Source of the DNA: DATFVA01 sp963800255
GTDB taxonomy: Bacteria; Bacteroidota; Ignavibacteria; Ignavibacteriales; Ignavibacteriaceae
Direction of reading: 5' to 3'
Length of the DNA: 64,000 nucleotides
NCBI GenBank assembly: GCA_963800255.1
Contig: CAWDAK010000022.1
Location: 124,001 to 188,000, forward strand
Under the pieces are notes generated by a model. It made no database searches, was not told where the DNA came from, and saw only the letters and a list, made by a program, of their open reading frames with translations. The position numbers were made by a program, and so were the translations under genes. The number at the start of each line of letters is the position of its first letter. Positions within the stretch are counted from its first letter, which is position 1. Shown piece by piece: positions 7,798 through 17,542 of this stretch.

Positions 7798-8347
7798 ATG
7801 AATAAATATCTAATGTCTTTTATATTTTTTAGCTTGTTAACATCTGCGAATGCACAAGAAAATATTAACTCCATCGATTCACTTAATATTCATCAGAATA
7901 TTGAGAATATAAATTCCAATTTCAATCTGAATAATGCGGCGATGATACAGCAGGTGGGGAGTTTTAATGAGGCGAATATTAACCAGGCTGGTAATTCGGG
8001 AATTCTGCCGAATGTTGCCGAAATAAATCAGCAGGGCTATAATAATTTTGCTTCGTCAAACCAAAATGGAAATTCAAACCTAACTTTGATAGGGCAGCGT
8101 GGTTCGGATAACTCTGCAGATATCAATGTTTTAGGCAATCGTAATCTTGCTGGTGTTTTACAGGTTGGAAATGGTAATACTGTCAGTCAGGATTTAATGG
8201 GGGATGATTTGCACTTCCTCATTTTTCAAAATCGGCAACGACAATTTGATAAACCAGGTTCAGACACAGCCTACATCAATTCCAATCCAGATCCATCAAA
8301 ATGGCAATGGAATGAGATTAACGATTATAAACGGGGGAATTCATTAA
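7798..8347 (+). CDS. csgB: CsgB-like minor curlin (one extra base at 8233)
   Basis: Probable nucleator subunit of curli. Signal peptide at residues 1-19 (ends ANAQ), then curlin repeats: MIQQVGSFNEANINQAGN, INQQGYNNFASSNQNGN, IGQRGSDNSADINVLGN, LQVGNGNTVSQDL. As given, the frame turns at codon 146 into non-curlin sequence and overruns the next gene to 8415. Removing one base (C8233) restores FQNGNDNLINQV, then IHQNGNGMRLTIINGGIH and a stop at 8345-8347, immediately before the next start. The corrected protein is 182 aa. This repair gives more Q-x-G-x-x-N repeats and removes a 68-base overlap, so I judge it correct. Confidence 0.82.
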
Positions 8348-8758
8348 GTGCTTTTGAATATAGAAAAGTTTTGTGGTCAGTTTATTGCGGCAGCTATAGT
8401 TTTTATTGTTTTTAATAATAGTTCTTTTTGTCAGGTATCAGACTCTGATGTTAAGATTGAATACAGGGTGACGGGTAATCAGCTTAATATTGAAGGAGTT
8501 TACAGCAATAATACTTCTGCTGAAGCAGATATATCTTATCAACTTACTGTAAATAAACAAAATGAAGCAGGAAATTCATCGACCGCTCAATCAGGACAGG
8601 CAAAGATACCTGCCGGAAGTAAGAAGATACTTTCACAGAGTAAGGTAGATTTTTCAAAGGATGCTGTATACAAGATTCACCTTGTTGTTCAGAGTGGGAA
8701 AATTATACTGGCTGACAAAGAACTGGAATTAAAAGGTTCAGAAATTCAAAAGCACTAA
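8348..8758 (+). CDS. CsgH/CsgC-like periplasmic curli inhibitor
   Basis: Small secreted protein. Starts at GTG 8348, abutting the corrected csgB stop; TTG 8354 is an alternative. Residues 1-29 are a signal peptide (IAAAIVFIVFNNSSFCQ). The mature part (about 107 aa) is a single beta-sandwich-like domain: VKIEYRVTGNQLNIEGVYSN, then a Gly/Ser loop with QSGQAKIPAGSKKIL and a final KIILADKELEL strand. The 'SG.a.ipaG' turn and the size agree with CsgH (the alphaproteobacterial counterpart of CsgC), which stops curlin from polymerising inside the periplasm. Assignment rests on fold pattern plus position at the end of the curlin genes. A different small immunoglobulin-like protein is possible. Confidence 0.6.
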   Translation: MLLNIEKFCGQFIAAAIVFIVFNNSSFCQVSDSDVKIEYRVTGNQLNIEGVYSNNTSAEADISYQLTVNKQNEAGNSSTAQSGQAKIPAGSKKILSQSKVDFSKDAVYKIHLVVQSGKIILADKELELKGSEIQKH

Positions 8759-8780
8759 TTATTTCTATTGTGGAGAAACA

Positions 8781-10280
8781 ATGTTAAGCAAGTTCGGATT
8801 ATTCAGAAACATATTCATAATATTAAGTCTCATCTTTCTTTCCTCGTGTAAGGAAGATACAATTGCGCCTGAACTCTACGGGTCAATATCAGGCATAGTG
8901 ATGGATCAGGATGCTTCTACTGCTCTTGAAGGTGCCAGCATCACTACCAGCCCTCCTACCAGTGCAATACTGACAGGCAGTGATGGAAAGTTCTCAATTC
9001 AGGATATCCCGGTTGGCAATTATACTATTACAGCTCAGAAAAATGGCTATAAGAAGTCAAGCGTATCTGTAAGTGTGAGAGAGAATGCAGTAACACAGGC
9101 TACTATTTTCCTGGAAGTTGATAATGGTACGAATACGGCCCCGAATCCTCCTTCTGACCCGGTTCCCTCCAATGAAGCTGCAGATCAACCTATTAACGTT
9201 ACCCTTAGCTGGACTGCTTCTGATCCTGATGCAAGTGATTCTCTCACTTATACGGTTTTCCTGTATAAATCAGGGGCGATAAACAAGGAGACTATAGCTG
9301 AAGGAATTGGCGACACATCTGTTGTTGCCCAGAATCTTGAATATGGAACAACTTATTACTGGCAGGTTGTTGTAAAGGACTCAAGCGGACTTACCTCGAA
9401 TGGTGAAACCTGGTCCTTTACAACAATGCCTTTTCCTGATAATCCTGTTGTTTACGCAAAGAAGATCGATAATAACTATGAAATTTTTTCAAATGATACT
9501 TCTGCAGGCTCTATGGCACGTTTAACAGAAATGGTATCAAGGGAATGGTGGCCAAGGTTTAATTCACGCCGCAGCAAAATTGCCTTTACTTCAGATGAAA
9601 ATGTGGGTGCTAACATTTATACTATGGATCCTGACGGATCTAATATCTTCAGGGTAACTAATTTACCAGTTTCAGGGTATCATAACTACGGCATTGGTTT
9701 TTGCTGGTCTTTCGATGACGGAAAGTTTTTCTACGCAAATAATGACAAGCTCTATTCGATAAATGTAAATGGCTCAGGCAGAACGACTATTGCAACAGCC
9801 CCTGCAGGAAGAAATTTCCGCGAGGTTGAACAGTCACCCCAGGGTGATAAACTAGTTGTTCTGACAATAGGCAGTGAAGTTTACAATTCCGAAATCTATC
9901 TGATGAATTCGGACGGAAGTAATATGACATTGTTTGTCGGAAATGAAGCAGGTATAACCGAGCGTCCCTCGTTCAGCATCGACGGGAATAGAGTGATGTT
10001 TACACACGATGTATCGGGATATCAGTCCCTGGACGGAAGGCAGCTTGATTCTCATATTTTTATTTACCCGGTTAACAGCGGAGATTCAATCGATGTTTCT
10101 GTAAATAAACCAGCCGGAACGAATGATACCAACCCCAGGTTTTCTCCCGATGGAGCAAAAATAATATTTAATAATGCTCCTAATGACGGTTCCAAAGCTC
10201 CCGAAATATGGATTATGGATACCGACGGAACAGACAGGCGCATGATTATAGATAATGGATTCATGCCTGACTGGAGATAA
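8781..10280 (+). CDS. Surface lipoprotein: carboxypeptidase-regulatory, fibronectin-like and TolB-like propeller domains
   Basis: Lipoprotein with lipobox LSSC (C23). Residues about 33-112 form a carboxypeptidase-regulatory-like domain (SGIVMDQDASTALEGASI, TGSDGKFSIQDIPVGNYTI). Residues about 118-215 look like a fibronectin-type/Ig module with TYYWQVVVKDSSGLTS. The rest (about 225-499) is a beta-propeller of WD40-like/TolB units, each of the type 'iyimdpDGSn..rvT' and ending 'pRFSPDGAKIIF'. TolB-like repeats bind proteins or sense extracytoplasmic partners. It lies 22 bases after the CsgH-like gene and before a strong terminator, so it is probably the last gene of the curli transcript and could be a fibre anchor (inference). 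Confidence 0.8.
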   Translation: MLSKFGLFRNIFIILSLIFLSSCKEDTIAPELYGSISGIVMDQDASTALEGASITTSPPTSAILTGSDGKFSIQDIPVGNYTITAQKNGYKKSSVSVSVRENAVTQATIFLEVDNGTNTAPNPPSDPVPSNEAADQPINVTLSWTASDPDASDSLTYTVFLYKSGAINKETIAEGIGDTSVVAQNLEYGTTYYWQVVVKDSSGLTSNGETWSFTTMPFPDNPVVYAKKIDNNYEIFSNDTSAGSMARLTEMVSREWWPRFNSRRSKIAFTSDENVGANIYTMDPDGSNIFRVTNLPVSGYHNYGIGFCWSFDDGKFFYANNDKLYSINVNGSGRTTIATAPAGRNFREVEQSPQGDKLVVLTIGSEVYNSEIYLMNSDGSNMTLFVGNEAGITERPSFSIDGNRVMFTHDVSGYQSLDGRQLDSHIFIYPVNSGDSIDVSVNKPAGTNDTNPRFSPDGAKIIFNNAPNDGSKAPEIWIMDTDGTDRRMIIDNGFMPDWR

Positions 10281-10310
10281 ACTCTTAATACCTTTCTAAT
10301 AATTTTATTA

Positions 10311-10337
10311 AGCCATCGTGTACCGATGGCTTTTTTT
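10311..10337 (+). terminator. Rho-independent terminator after the curli/lipoprotein genes
   Basis: AGCCATCG and CGATGGCT form a perfect 8-base stem with a 5-base TGTAC loop, followed by seven T. It starts 30 bases after the lipoprotein stop and closes the plus-strand run that begins with the curli genes. Confidence 0.9.
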
Positions 10338-10486
10338 ATAACTCACCAGAAGAATTGACATTTTTTTGACAATTCTCTTTCCCCTTTTTCACAGGTTTGT
10401 AAATAAAACGATGCTCAGGTGATCTCTATACCGCAAGCTCAGGAAACACGACTGAATTGCATCCGTTTCAAAATTACTTATTGCTA

Positions 10487-13054
10487 ATGGACCACTTAAG
10501 AGCTAAATTGAAAGCAAATAAAATTATGAATCTGTATCGGGGGATACACTTGAGAAAGTTAAGCAGGCAGGTTCGTTCGTTTTTGCTCCTTGATGCATTC
10601 TTCTTCCTCTTCTGCATAACCGGAATTTTCCAGCTGAGTCAGAAGGCTGATTTACCATTCTCTGTCAATAATGAAAACAGTTTTTTTTATTCCTCCGAAA
10701 ATGGCAGTACGGTTAATAGTATTCATGCCGGTGATACTCTTATCTCATTTGATGGAATGCCTTTTAGAGAGAGGGAGGAACTTGAGACGTATCTGGACAG
10801 CAAATCCATTGGAGATAGTATTGCGATAGCTTATTCCCATAATGGAAGGATTCAGTCAGTAGAAGTTCGCCTTACTGAATATTATACTTTCCCGTTTATT
10901 GTGTCAAATGCTTTTGCCGGTTTGTTGTTTATAGCATTCGGAATTTTCGTTCTTCTTAAATGTCCTACCCTGAGGCCGGCAAAAATCTTTCATTGGGGGA
11001 GTATAGGCATTGCTATTATGCTGCTCACGACCTGGGGAAAATATAATTCAGATCCTGCCGGATTAAGTTTTATAACCCGTACTGTATTCCATTTTTCATA
11101 TGTTTTTACTCCCGCTTTATTTTTCCATTTCGCACTTACATTCCCTAAAAACAGGGAACAGAGGTTTAAATTATTCCTGGGAGGTTTGTATACAACAGCA
11201 ATCTTAATGGCACTGGTTAATATTTATTTTTTCGGACGGATGCTTCCCACTCCTGATGAAAATAGTATAGCGAATTACCTGTCCGTTTTTTTTATGATCA
11301 GACTATGGGCGATAATAAATATCCTGGCTTCTATTCTGATTTTTATTATTTCCTATTTTAGGACGAAGAATGAAGTTGAAAAAAAGAAACTGAAATGGCT
11401 GCTGTTCGGGTTCCTTATAGGGCCTCTCAGCTTTATCGCATTGTGGAACATTCCTCAATTAATAGTATCTGCACCTTTGATGCCGGAAATACTTATCCCT
11501 CTTTTGATGCTTTCTATTCCCATAACTTTTACAATAGCGATCGTCAGGTATCATTTGATGGATATTGATTTGCTGATTAGACGAAGCATCGTCTATTCTA
11601 TTGTAATATTTTTCCTTATCATCATCTATATTTCATCTATTTCTATCCTGAGCAGCCAGGTTTCAATACTTAATTTTAGAATACCCTCAATAATAGCTGC
11701 TATTCTCATAGCACTTCTTTTTGAACCAATCAGAAGAAAAGCACAGGTTTATGTAGATAAAAAGTTCTTCAGGCTGCAGTATGATTTCAGGGAAGCACTC
11801 AAAAATTTTATCCGGAATATATCTGAAATAAATACTGTCCCCGACCTGGCAGAAATGATGGTAAAGAAAACCCGGGAGTTTATTCCTGTCAAAAAAATCG
11901 GCTTTTTTCTTTTGAGCAATAATTATTTAATGCTGAAAGCGCACTTTAATTTTGATCTTTTGCTGAATCATAGACTGCCCTTTGATTCGTCCGGGTTTAA
12001 ATCGGAATTAAATCTTCCTCTTGCTGATCCATCAAAAATTGAAGCTGGAATTACCTTCGAAACCGGGGATATCACGTTATTTAAAAGATGGGGAATTGAA
12101 CTTGTAATCCCTGTAAGAACCGGTGATGGAACCGTATATGCCTTCTTTGTGCTTGGTGAAAAAAAATCTGAAGGCAAATTCACAATCGAAGATATCGATT
12201 TGCTTAACAATGTCGCTTCAAGCGCTGCTTCAACAATTTCCAGGATTTACCTCCAGGAAGAGTTAATCAGGAAAAACCTGGAAGCAGAAAAACTTGAAGA
12301 ACTGAATAAACAAAAGACGATGTTCGTATCCACTGTATCTCACGATCTTAAAACGCCTCTTGCTTCGATCAAAGTATTTTCTGAAATGCTGAAAAATGAT
12401 ACGCAAGCCACCGATAAACAGAAGGATTACCTGCACATAATCGAGGGTGAGGCAGACCGCCTCACAAGGTTAATAAATAATGTGCTCGGTTTCGCACGAA
12501 TAGAGAAAGGAATCAGGCAGTATAAGTTTGAAAGTATCTCCCTTAACTCAATTGTTGAGAAAACATTGGAGGCCCTGAATTATCAGCTAAAGATGAAGGG
12601 CTTTAACGTACAAAAAAAAATAAGTCCTATTAACTGGATGGTTTCTGCCGATCCCGATGCGGTTATGGAAGCACTGATAAATGTAGTGGCAAATGCTATA
12701 AAATTTTCGTTGAAAGAGAAAGAGGTATCCATCTCAACATACAGACTGGAAAATTTCTCATGTGTTGAAGTGAGAGATAAAGGGATAGGGATCAATCCTG
12801 ATGATCTTAAAAACCTTTTTAAACCGTTTTTTCGATCGCAAATTGCCGGGAATATGAAAATCAGCGGAACCGGATTAGGATTGTCAATTATTAAACATGT
12901 AATGGATGCACATAAAGCTAAAATTGAGGTTCAGAGTATTCCTGAAGAGGGGACAGCCTTCATTCTGAAATTCCCGATAGAAAAATATGAAAGTTCATAT
13001 TTTGATGATCAAAGTTTAATCAGCATTTCTTTAACTGAGGAGAATATTAGATGA
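10487..13054 (+). CDS. Multi-pass membrane sensor histidine kinase with PDZ-like and GAF-like regions
   Basis: Two-component sensor. The frame could open at TTG 10457; ATG 10487 is chosen as the first ATG, and ATG 10526 is also possible. After one membrane helix (about residues 34-53) comes a periplasmic PDZ-like segment (STVNSIHAGDTLISFDGMPF, then GDSIAIAYSHNGR). About seven more hydrophobic helices follow (to about 400), then a cytosolic GAF-like domain, HisKA with phospho-acceptor VSHDLKTPLASI and HATPase with NAIKFS, DKGIGI and GTGLGLSI. The PDZ-like turn suggests sensing of a peptide or envelope protein. The OmpR-type regulator overlaps its stop by 4 bases (ATGA), so they form a translationally coupled pair. 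Confidence 0.88.
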   Translation: MDHLRAKLKANKIMNLYRGIHLRKLSRQVRSFLLLDAFFFLFCITGIFQLSQKADLPFSVNNENSFFYSSENGSTVNSIHAGDTLISFDGMPFREREELETYLDSKSIGDSIAIAYSHNGRIQSVEVRLTEYYTFPFIVSNAFAGLLFIAFGIFVLLKCPTLRPAKIFHWGSIGIAIMLLTTWGKYNSDPAGLSFITRTVFHFSYVFTPALFFHFALTFPKNREQRFKLFLGGLYTTAILMALVNIYFFGRMLPTPDENSIANYLSVFFMIRLWAIINILASILIFIISYFRTKNEVEKKKLKWLLFGFLIGPLSFIALWNIPQLIVSAPLMPEILIPLLMLSIPITFTIAIVRYHLMDIDLLIRRSIVYSIVIFFLIIIYISSISILSSQVSILNFRIPSIIAAILIALLFEPIRRKAQVYVDKKFFRLQYDFREALKNFIRNISEINTVPDLAEMMVKKTREFIPVKKIGFFLLSNNYLMLKAHFNFDLLLNHRLPFDSSGFKSELNLPLADPSKIEAGITFETGDITLFKRWGIELVIPVRTGDGTVYAFFVLGEKKSEGKFTIEDIDLLNNVASSAASTISRIYLQEELIRKNLEAEKLEELNKQKTMFVSTVSHDLKTPLASIKVFSEMLKNDTQATDKQKDYLHIIEGEADRLTRLINNVLGFARIEKGIRQYKFESISLNSIVEKTLEALNYQLKMKGFNVQKKISPINWMVSADPDAVMEALINVVANAIKFSLKEKEVSISTYRLENFSCVEVRDKGIGINPDDLKNLFKPFFRSQIAGNMKISGTGLGLSIIKHVMDAHKAKIEVQSIPEEGTAFILKFPIEKYESSYFDDQSLISISLTEENIR

Positions 13055-13731
13055 AAAAAATATTAATCATAGAAGATGATCCTGCCTTGCTGACAGGATT
13101 GTCTGAAAGTTTATGCGGTGAAAAGTATGATGTTACAAAAGCTGAAGATGGCCAAAAAGGGTTCTTACTTGCGATGAAAGATGACTTTGATCTGATACTG
13201 CTTGATCTTATCCTTCCTTTTAAGGATGGATTTGAGGTATGCAAGGATCTCAGACAAGCAGGCAGAAACCTGCCTATTCTGATGCTGACAAGCAGGAACG
13301 ATGAATTTGATAAAGTGTTCGGGTTTGAGATAGGTGCAGATGACTATATGACGAAACCTTTTAGTCTGAAGGAACTCCTGGCCAGAATAAAAGCACTTTT
13401 AAGACGTGCACAACCAGCTGTCCCAGGTGTGGAAGAGTATTCTTTTGGTAATATATCGATGAATATGAAGAAAATGGAGATAGAAAAAAAAGGTGCTCCC
13501 ATTAAATTATCAGCTACTGAATATAAGATACTTAGATATTTGGTGGAGCACGAAGGGGAAGTGATTTCGCGGGACAAATTTCTGGATGATGTTTGGGGAT
13601 ATGATGCTTTTCCTACTACCAGGACAGTAGATAATTACATTCTTGCAATCCGAAAGAAAATTGAAGATGACCCGTCGTGCCCGGAACATATTGTTACGGT
13701 TCATACGGCCGGCTATAAGTTTATTAAATAA
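13051..13731 (+). CDS. OmpR/PhoB-family response regulator
   Basis: DNA-binding partner of the kinase just upstream (ATGA overlap). Receiver domain at residues 1-118 with acidic EDD at 8-10, phospho-acceptor D53 (LILLDLILP), Thr in LMLTSR and Lys in YMTKPF. A C-terminal winged helix at about 128-226 contains LSATEYKILRYLVEHEGEV and the recognition helix pattern TTRTVDNYILAIRKKIE. Length 226 aa is normal for the family. Target genes are unknown; a hairpin repeat follows the stop. Confidence 0.95.
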   Translation: MKKILIIEDDPALLTGLSESLCGEKYDVTKAEDGQKGFLLAMKDDFDLILLDLILPFKDGFEVCKDLRQAGRNLPILMLTSRNDEFDKVFGFEIGADDYMTKPFSLKELLARIKALLRRAQPAVPGVEEYSFGNISMNMKKMEIEKKGAPIKLSATEYKILRYLVEHEGEVISRDKFLDDVWGYDAFPTTRTVDNYILAIRKKIEDDPSCPEHIVTVHTAGYKFIK

Positions 13732-13732
13732 A

Positions 13733-13775
13733 AAGGCTGCCTCATTCCAGGTTAAATAAACCTAAGACAGCCTTT
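13733..13775. terminator. Bidirectional hairpin with repeat-family ends
   Basis: AAGGCTG...CAGCCTT outer arms and AGGTT/AACCT inner arms around AAATA form a long imperfect hairpin between two convergent genes, so it can terminate both. Its right end AAGACAGCCT is identical to the right end of the repeat at 46559-46801, and the left end AGGCTG matches too, suggesting a minimal member of the same MITE-like family. Confidence 0.65.
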
Positions 13776-13805
13776 AATTAAAAAATGCTAACTTATTTAA
13801 TTTTA

Positions 13806-15403
13806 TTACTTTAGAAGATTCATCTTAATCATTTTAGTATATCCTCCAGCCTCTATCCTCGCTATGTAAATTCCTGAAGCAATGCCTGAAGCGTCGAAAT
13901 TAACCTGGTATTGGCCTGCAGGTTTGTAATCATTAACAAGCGTTTTTACCTTCTGACCAAGGGAATTAAATATATTCAGTCTAACATGTGAATCATTGCC
14001 TATGATTATATGTAATTGTTGTGGCAGGATTAAAGGGATTAGGGTAGTTCTGCTCGAGAACAAATTGTACCGGAGCATCAAAGGTAATTTCAACAGGGTC
14101 ATAAATCTTTTGGGTTCCATCGAAATCCTGCTGGATTAACCTGTAATATGATTTTGCATTTATAGGATCTTTATCAAGAAATCTATAAGAATGCAGTTCA
14201 GAAGAAGTTCCATAACCCTCTGAATATCCTATGCTTACCCACTTCTCGCTTGTCAGCTGATCTCTGTATTTCAAAGCCCTTGTTATTCGTTTCCGTCGCC
14301 GTTTTCCAGCTCAATTCAACATATGCTCCGGAGATTTTTGCTGAAAAGGAGTTTAGCTCTACGGGTACGTTATCAGGCAGGAAATCCAGAACATAAAGTC
14401 CAGTGCTGATATCTGATATTATTACATTTCCTGAAGGGAAGAATGGATAACATCCCCATGCTCCCTCATAAGTTCCGGCAGTTGAAGGATAGGTGTCATA
14501 TCTTCCAACATAGACGGGATTGGTCGGGTCTGATACGTCAAGACAGACAAACCCGTCTTTGTAGTACGACATATATGCGTATTGTCCGCGAATAAATACA
14601 TTATGCGTGGGAGTGTTTTCAGGCATCTGCCAGGTTGGGATAACCAGGTCCCAGCTCGTTCTGTCCTGCAGATCCCACACGGTAACGTCTCTTACATTGA
14701 ACTCTTCACACGCTACAAAATACCGTTTATCTTCAGTAAGCCAGCCGCTGTGAGCATATATGCCGGGCAATGCAGCACTCTGACTAACAAGCTGGGGATT
14801 CGATTTATCAGTAACATCCACAACATCATAAGTATCTTCAGAGGATGCATAAATGGTATCATCATAAACATACACATCATGTACATAACCGCTGGTTGAA
14901 TAATATGCTGTCTGTACAGGGTTAACCGGATCTGAGAGATCAAGAATGTGTATTCCGCTTCCATTGTTGGCGCCTACTACGTAGGCGTAACCGTCTGCAA
15001 TAAAAATGTTATGAGCGGTTGAAAAGTAGGTGGTATTATTTCCTATAAAAGTCACGCCGTTGGGAAGGTTTGCAAGGTCAACTATTTGTAAACCGCTTCC
15101 TCCTTCTGAAACCATGTACATATAATGATCATGAGTTTTCATATCCCGCCATATAGAGGAGGGACCTGTTACAAATGCTGACTCGACAGGGTTCAGTGGA
15201 TCGGTTATATCTACTACTGATGTTCCTGTATTCACACCAAGGAGGGCATACTCTCTTCCGTTCTGATCGGTATATCCCCAAATATCATTATAGCCTGCAG
15301 AAGGGTATTGGTTTAAATTGCTTAATAGATCTGTGTTTAATTCCTGTGCAGGCAAAGGACTTACAATGTACACGAGAAAAAGAAGTAGAATGACTTTTTT
15401 CAT
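13806..15403 (-). CDS. Choice-of-anchor B family secreted protein with T9SS sorting domain (two extra bases)
   Basis: Secreted protein: signal peptide at residues 1-19 (ends LPAQ), a propeller of LVIVD-type repeats (TSVVDITDPLNPVESAF, GIHILDLSDPVNPVQTAYY, FVCLDVSDPTNPVYVGRY), then a T9SS type A sorting domain. The frame breaks twice in the last quarter. Deleting one base near 14250 restores QRSADSEKWVSIGYSEGYG, and one near 14005 restores ATTITYIIGNDSHVRLNIF after the QNYPNPFNP signature. The corrected chain is 531 aa and ends in the usual sorting tail (SGIYIARIEAGG...MNLLK). T9SS cargo is exported to the periplasm, crosses the outer membrane, and is surface-anchored or released. Substrate or ligand is unknown. 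Confidence 0.8.
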
Positions 15404-15418
15404 TAGTTCTCCGGATGA

Positions 15419-17542
15419 TTATTTGAGTAGAATTAATTTGACTGTCTTTACCATATCCTCATTCCTTGCTGATAAAAGGTAAATACCTGAAGCAGAGGGA
15501 ATTCCGTTATTGTTTCTTCCGTTCCAGGCAAATTGATGAACACCAGGAGAGAGCTCGCCGTTATAAACGGTGTTTACTTCTCTACCAAGGAGATCAAAAA
15601 TGGTAATAGTATACTGATCCTGCCTGCCGGTCTCAAAACTAATCCTGGTTAAAGGATTAAAAGGATTGGGGTAAGCAGAAATCAGGAAATAATCTCTGAT
15701 TTTATTTTTTGTATCTGTTAAACCTGTCACGGTCTGATTCCTGTAAAGATACAGACCTCCTTTCAAATTACCAACAAAAAAATCCGGGTCCGTGTCCTGA
15801 TCAATATCAATGAAGCAGGGGAATGCATCTACTCCGAAATCCTGACCTATAAAGTTATTAGTAACCAATGTCCATAAAGGGAGGACATTATTGCCGTCAT
15901 TTCTGAAATAAAAAATGAACCCGCTGCGGTTTCCTGCAAAAAAGTCTATATCGCCGTCACCGTCATAATCCACAAAAAAGGGAGCGCTGTTATCCCCGAC
16001 ATCTATAACCGGCGATCCGGGATCCTGAGGATTAAGTCTGTGGATAAAGCTTGTATCAGCCGTAAACTCAAATGTCTGCGGTGTGCCGGTATTCCGGTAA
16101 AAAAAGAATTTTCCGTTAAATGCTCCAGCTGCTAGGTCGGGATCTCCGTCTCCATCATAATCAAAAAGGAAGGGACGGGCATAAACACCGACGTCGATAG
16201 TCCCGCCTCCGCTGTCTTTCAGTTTACCTGAAAGTTTGAAGTCGGGCGAAGTAATAGTTCCCGTATTTGTGTAGACTGAAATCGTGCCGTCAAAACAGCC
16301 TATCAGTAAGTCAGGGTCCCCATCGCCGTCGAGATCTGAAACAGCCGGACTAACTGACAGTTCGTTTTTAATACCGAAGTAAACAGAGTCAACTAATAGA
16401 AATGAAGGATGCGCAGCTGAACCTGTATTCTCAAAGTAGAATAAAGTTCCGTCAGGATTTTGAGCTGACCCTAACAACAAATCCTGATCTCCATCATTAT
16501 CCAGGTCGGCAAAGCAGGGAGCGCTGTCATTTCCGCCATCAAGTGTCTTAAGATAATTTTCCGTTACCTTGTGAAAATCATCCGCTTCAGCGTTTCCGTC
16601 ATTCCGGTAATACATAAGCGACTGTGGAACAGTTGGATCATAAAGGACTGTAACAAACAGATCCAGGTCTCCGTCATCGTCTATATCTGTAAACCTCGGC
16701 ATATTAAAGCCGCTCGTAAAAACACTATCCTGGTTGTGGGGATACCGGTTGAATACTACATGCAGATCAGGAACAGCGGGACTACCCTGATTCTCGATGA
16801 AATAAAGACTCCTGCTGAAAAAATCTCCCCAGAATAGATCAAGGTCTCCGTCATTATCTATATCAGCAAAATCCAGAGAGCTTGCACCATGCCTGCCGTC
16901 CTGCTGCTTACTGCCGCTTATAATATAAATTCCCTGCCACTGGTTCGTTATAAATTTCAGATTAAAAGCAGAGGGTGTTCCAATATTTTCATAATAGTTT
17001 AACGTCCCTACAGAATTGCCTGATACAAAATCTTTATCGCCGTCATTATCAACATCAGCAAAAACAGGATTGCACCCGAACTCACTGTATATGGGGTCGC
17101 CGTTGCTGTCTTTTAACGTATCCTGTTCAAGCGTAAAGAAAGGAGAAGAAGGGCTTCCCGTATTTCTGCGGAATTGTATGTAGGCGCCTGTGGAACCGGT
17201 AAACAAATCAAAATCGCCGTCATCATCAATATCGGTAAAGTAGAACCAGTCGTTAAAATATAATCCGGGGATTGTATCAAAAGACAGGATGTAGACCGCA
17301 TTGGAAGGGGAGCCGTCATTCCGGTACCATCCATATGTTCCGTCGCTGTCAAGATAGAAAATGTCATAATCACCATCGTTATCGATATCAATGAACTGCG
17401 GCTCAGGGTTATTAGTGCCGCCGGAAAAAATATTCGTAAGCGGACCCTGCTGATCACTGAAGGGAATAGAATTAAGTTCACGCAGAAATGTCTGTGAATA
17501 CAGTATTCCGCTGAAGACTAAAATAAATGTAAAAATTTTCAT
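15419..17542 (-). CDS. FG-GAP/VCBS repeat secreted protein with T9SS sorting domain
   Basis: A 707-aa surface protein: signal peptide at residues 1-16 (ends LYSQ), then an integrin-alpha-like beta-propeller whose blades carry calcium-binding loops of the form D-x-D-x-D-G-D (FIDIDNDGDYDIF, FTDIDDDGDFDLF, FADVDNDGDKDFV and others; I count ten). The C-terminus is a T9SS type A sorting domain (YPNPFNPLTRISF ... KTVKLILLK). Such propellers bind calcium and often mediate adhesion. Its start overlaps the rsmD stop by 4 bases (ATGA), and the choice-of-anchor protein follows 15 bases after its stop, so the trio may be cotranscribed. Confidence 0.9.
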   Translation of the reverse strand: MKIFTFILVFSGILYSQTFLRELNSIPFSDQQGPLTNIFSGGTNNPEPQFIDIDNDGDYDIFYLDSDGTYGWYRNDGSPSNAVYILSFDTIPGLYFNDWFYFTDIDDDGDFDLFTGSTGAYIQFRRNTGSPSSPFFTLEQDTLKDSNGDPIYSEFGCNPVFADVDNDGDKDFVSGNSVGTLNYYENIGTPSAFNLKFITNQWQGIYIISGSKQQDGRHGASSLDFADIDNDGDLDLFWGDFFSRSLYFIENQGSPAVPDLHVVFNRYPHNQDSVFTSGFNMPRFTDIDDDGDLDLFVTVLYDPTVPQSLMYYRNDGNAEADDFHKVTENYLKTLDGGNDSAPCFADLDNDGDQDLLLGSAQNPDGTLFYFENTGSAAHPSFLLVDSVYFGIKNELSVSPAVSDLDGDGDPDLLIGCFDGTISVYTNTGTITSPDFKLSGKLKDSGGGTIDVGVYARPFLFDYDGDGDPDLAAGAFNGKFFFYRNTGTPQTFEFTADTSFIHRLNPQDPGSPVIDVGDNSAPFFVDYDGDGDIDFFAGNRSGFIFYFRNDGNNVLPLWTLVTNNFIGQDFGVDAFPCFIDIDQDTDPDFFVGNLKGGLYLYRNQTVTGLTDTKNKIRDYFLISAYPNPFNPLTRISFETGRQDQYTITIFDLLGREVNTVYNGELSPGVHQFAWNGRNNNGIPSASGIYLLSARNEDMVKTVKLILLK

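Noticed and set aside
8348..8415. Overlap of csgB with the CsgH-like gene
   Set aside because: The overlap vanishes when C8233 is removed; the correct csgB stop is at 8345-8347.
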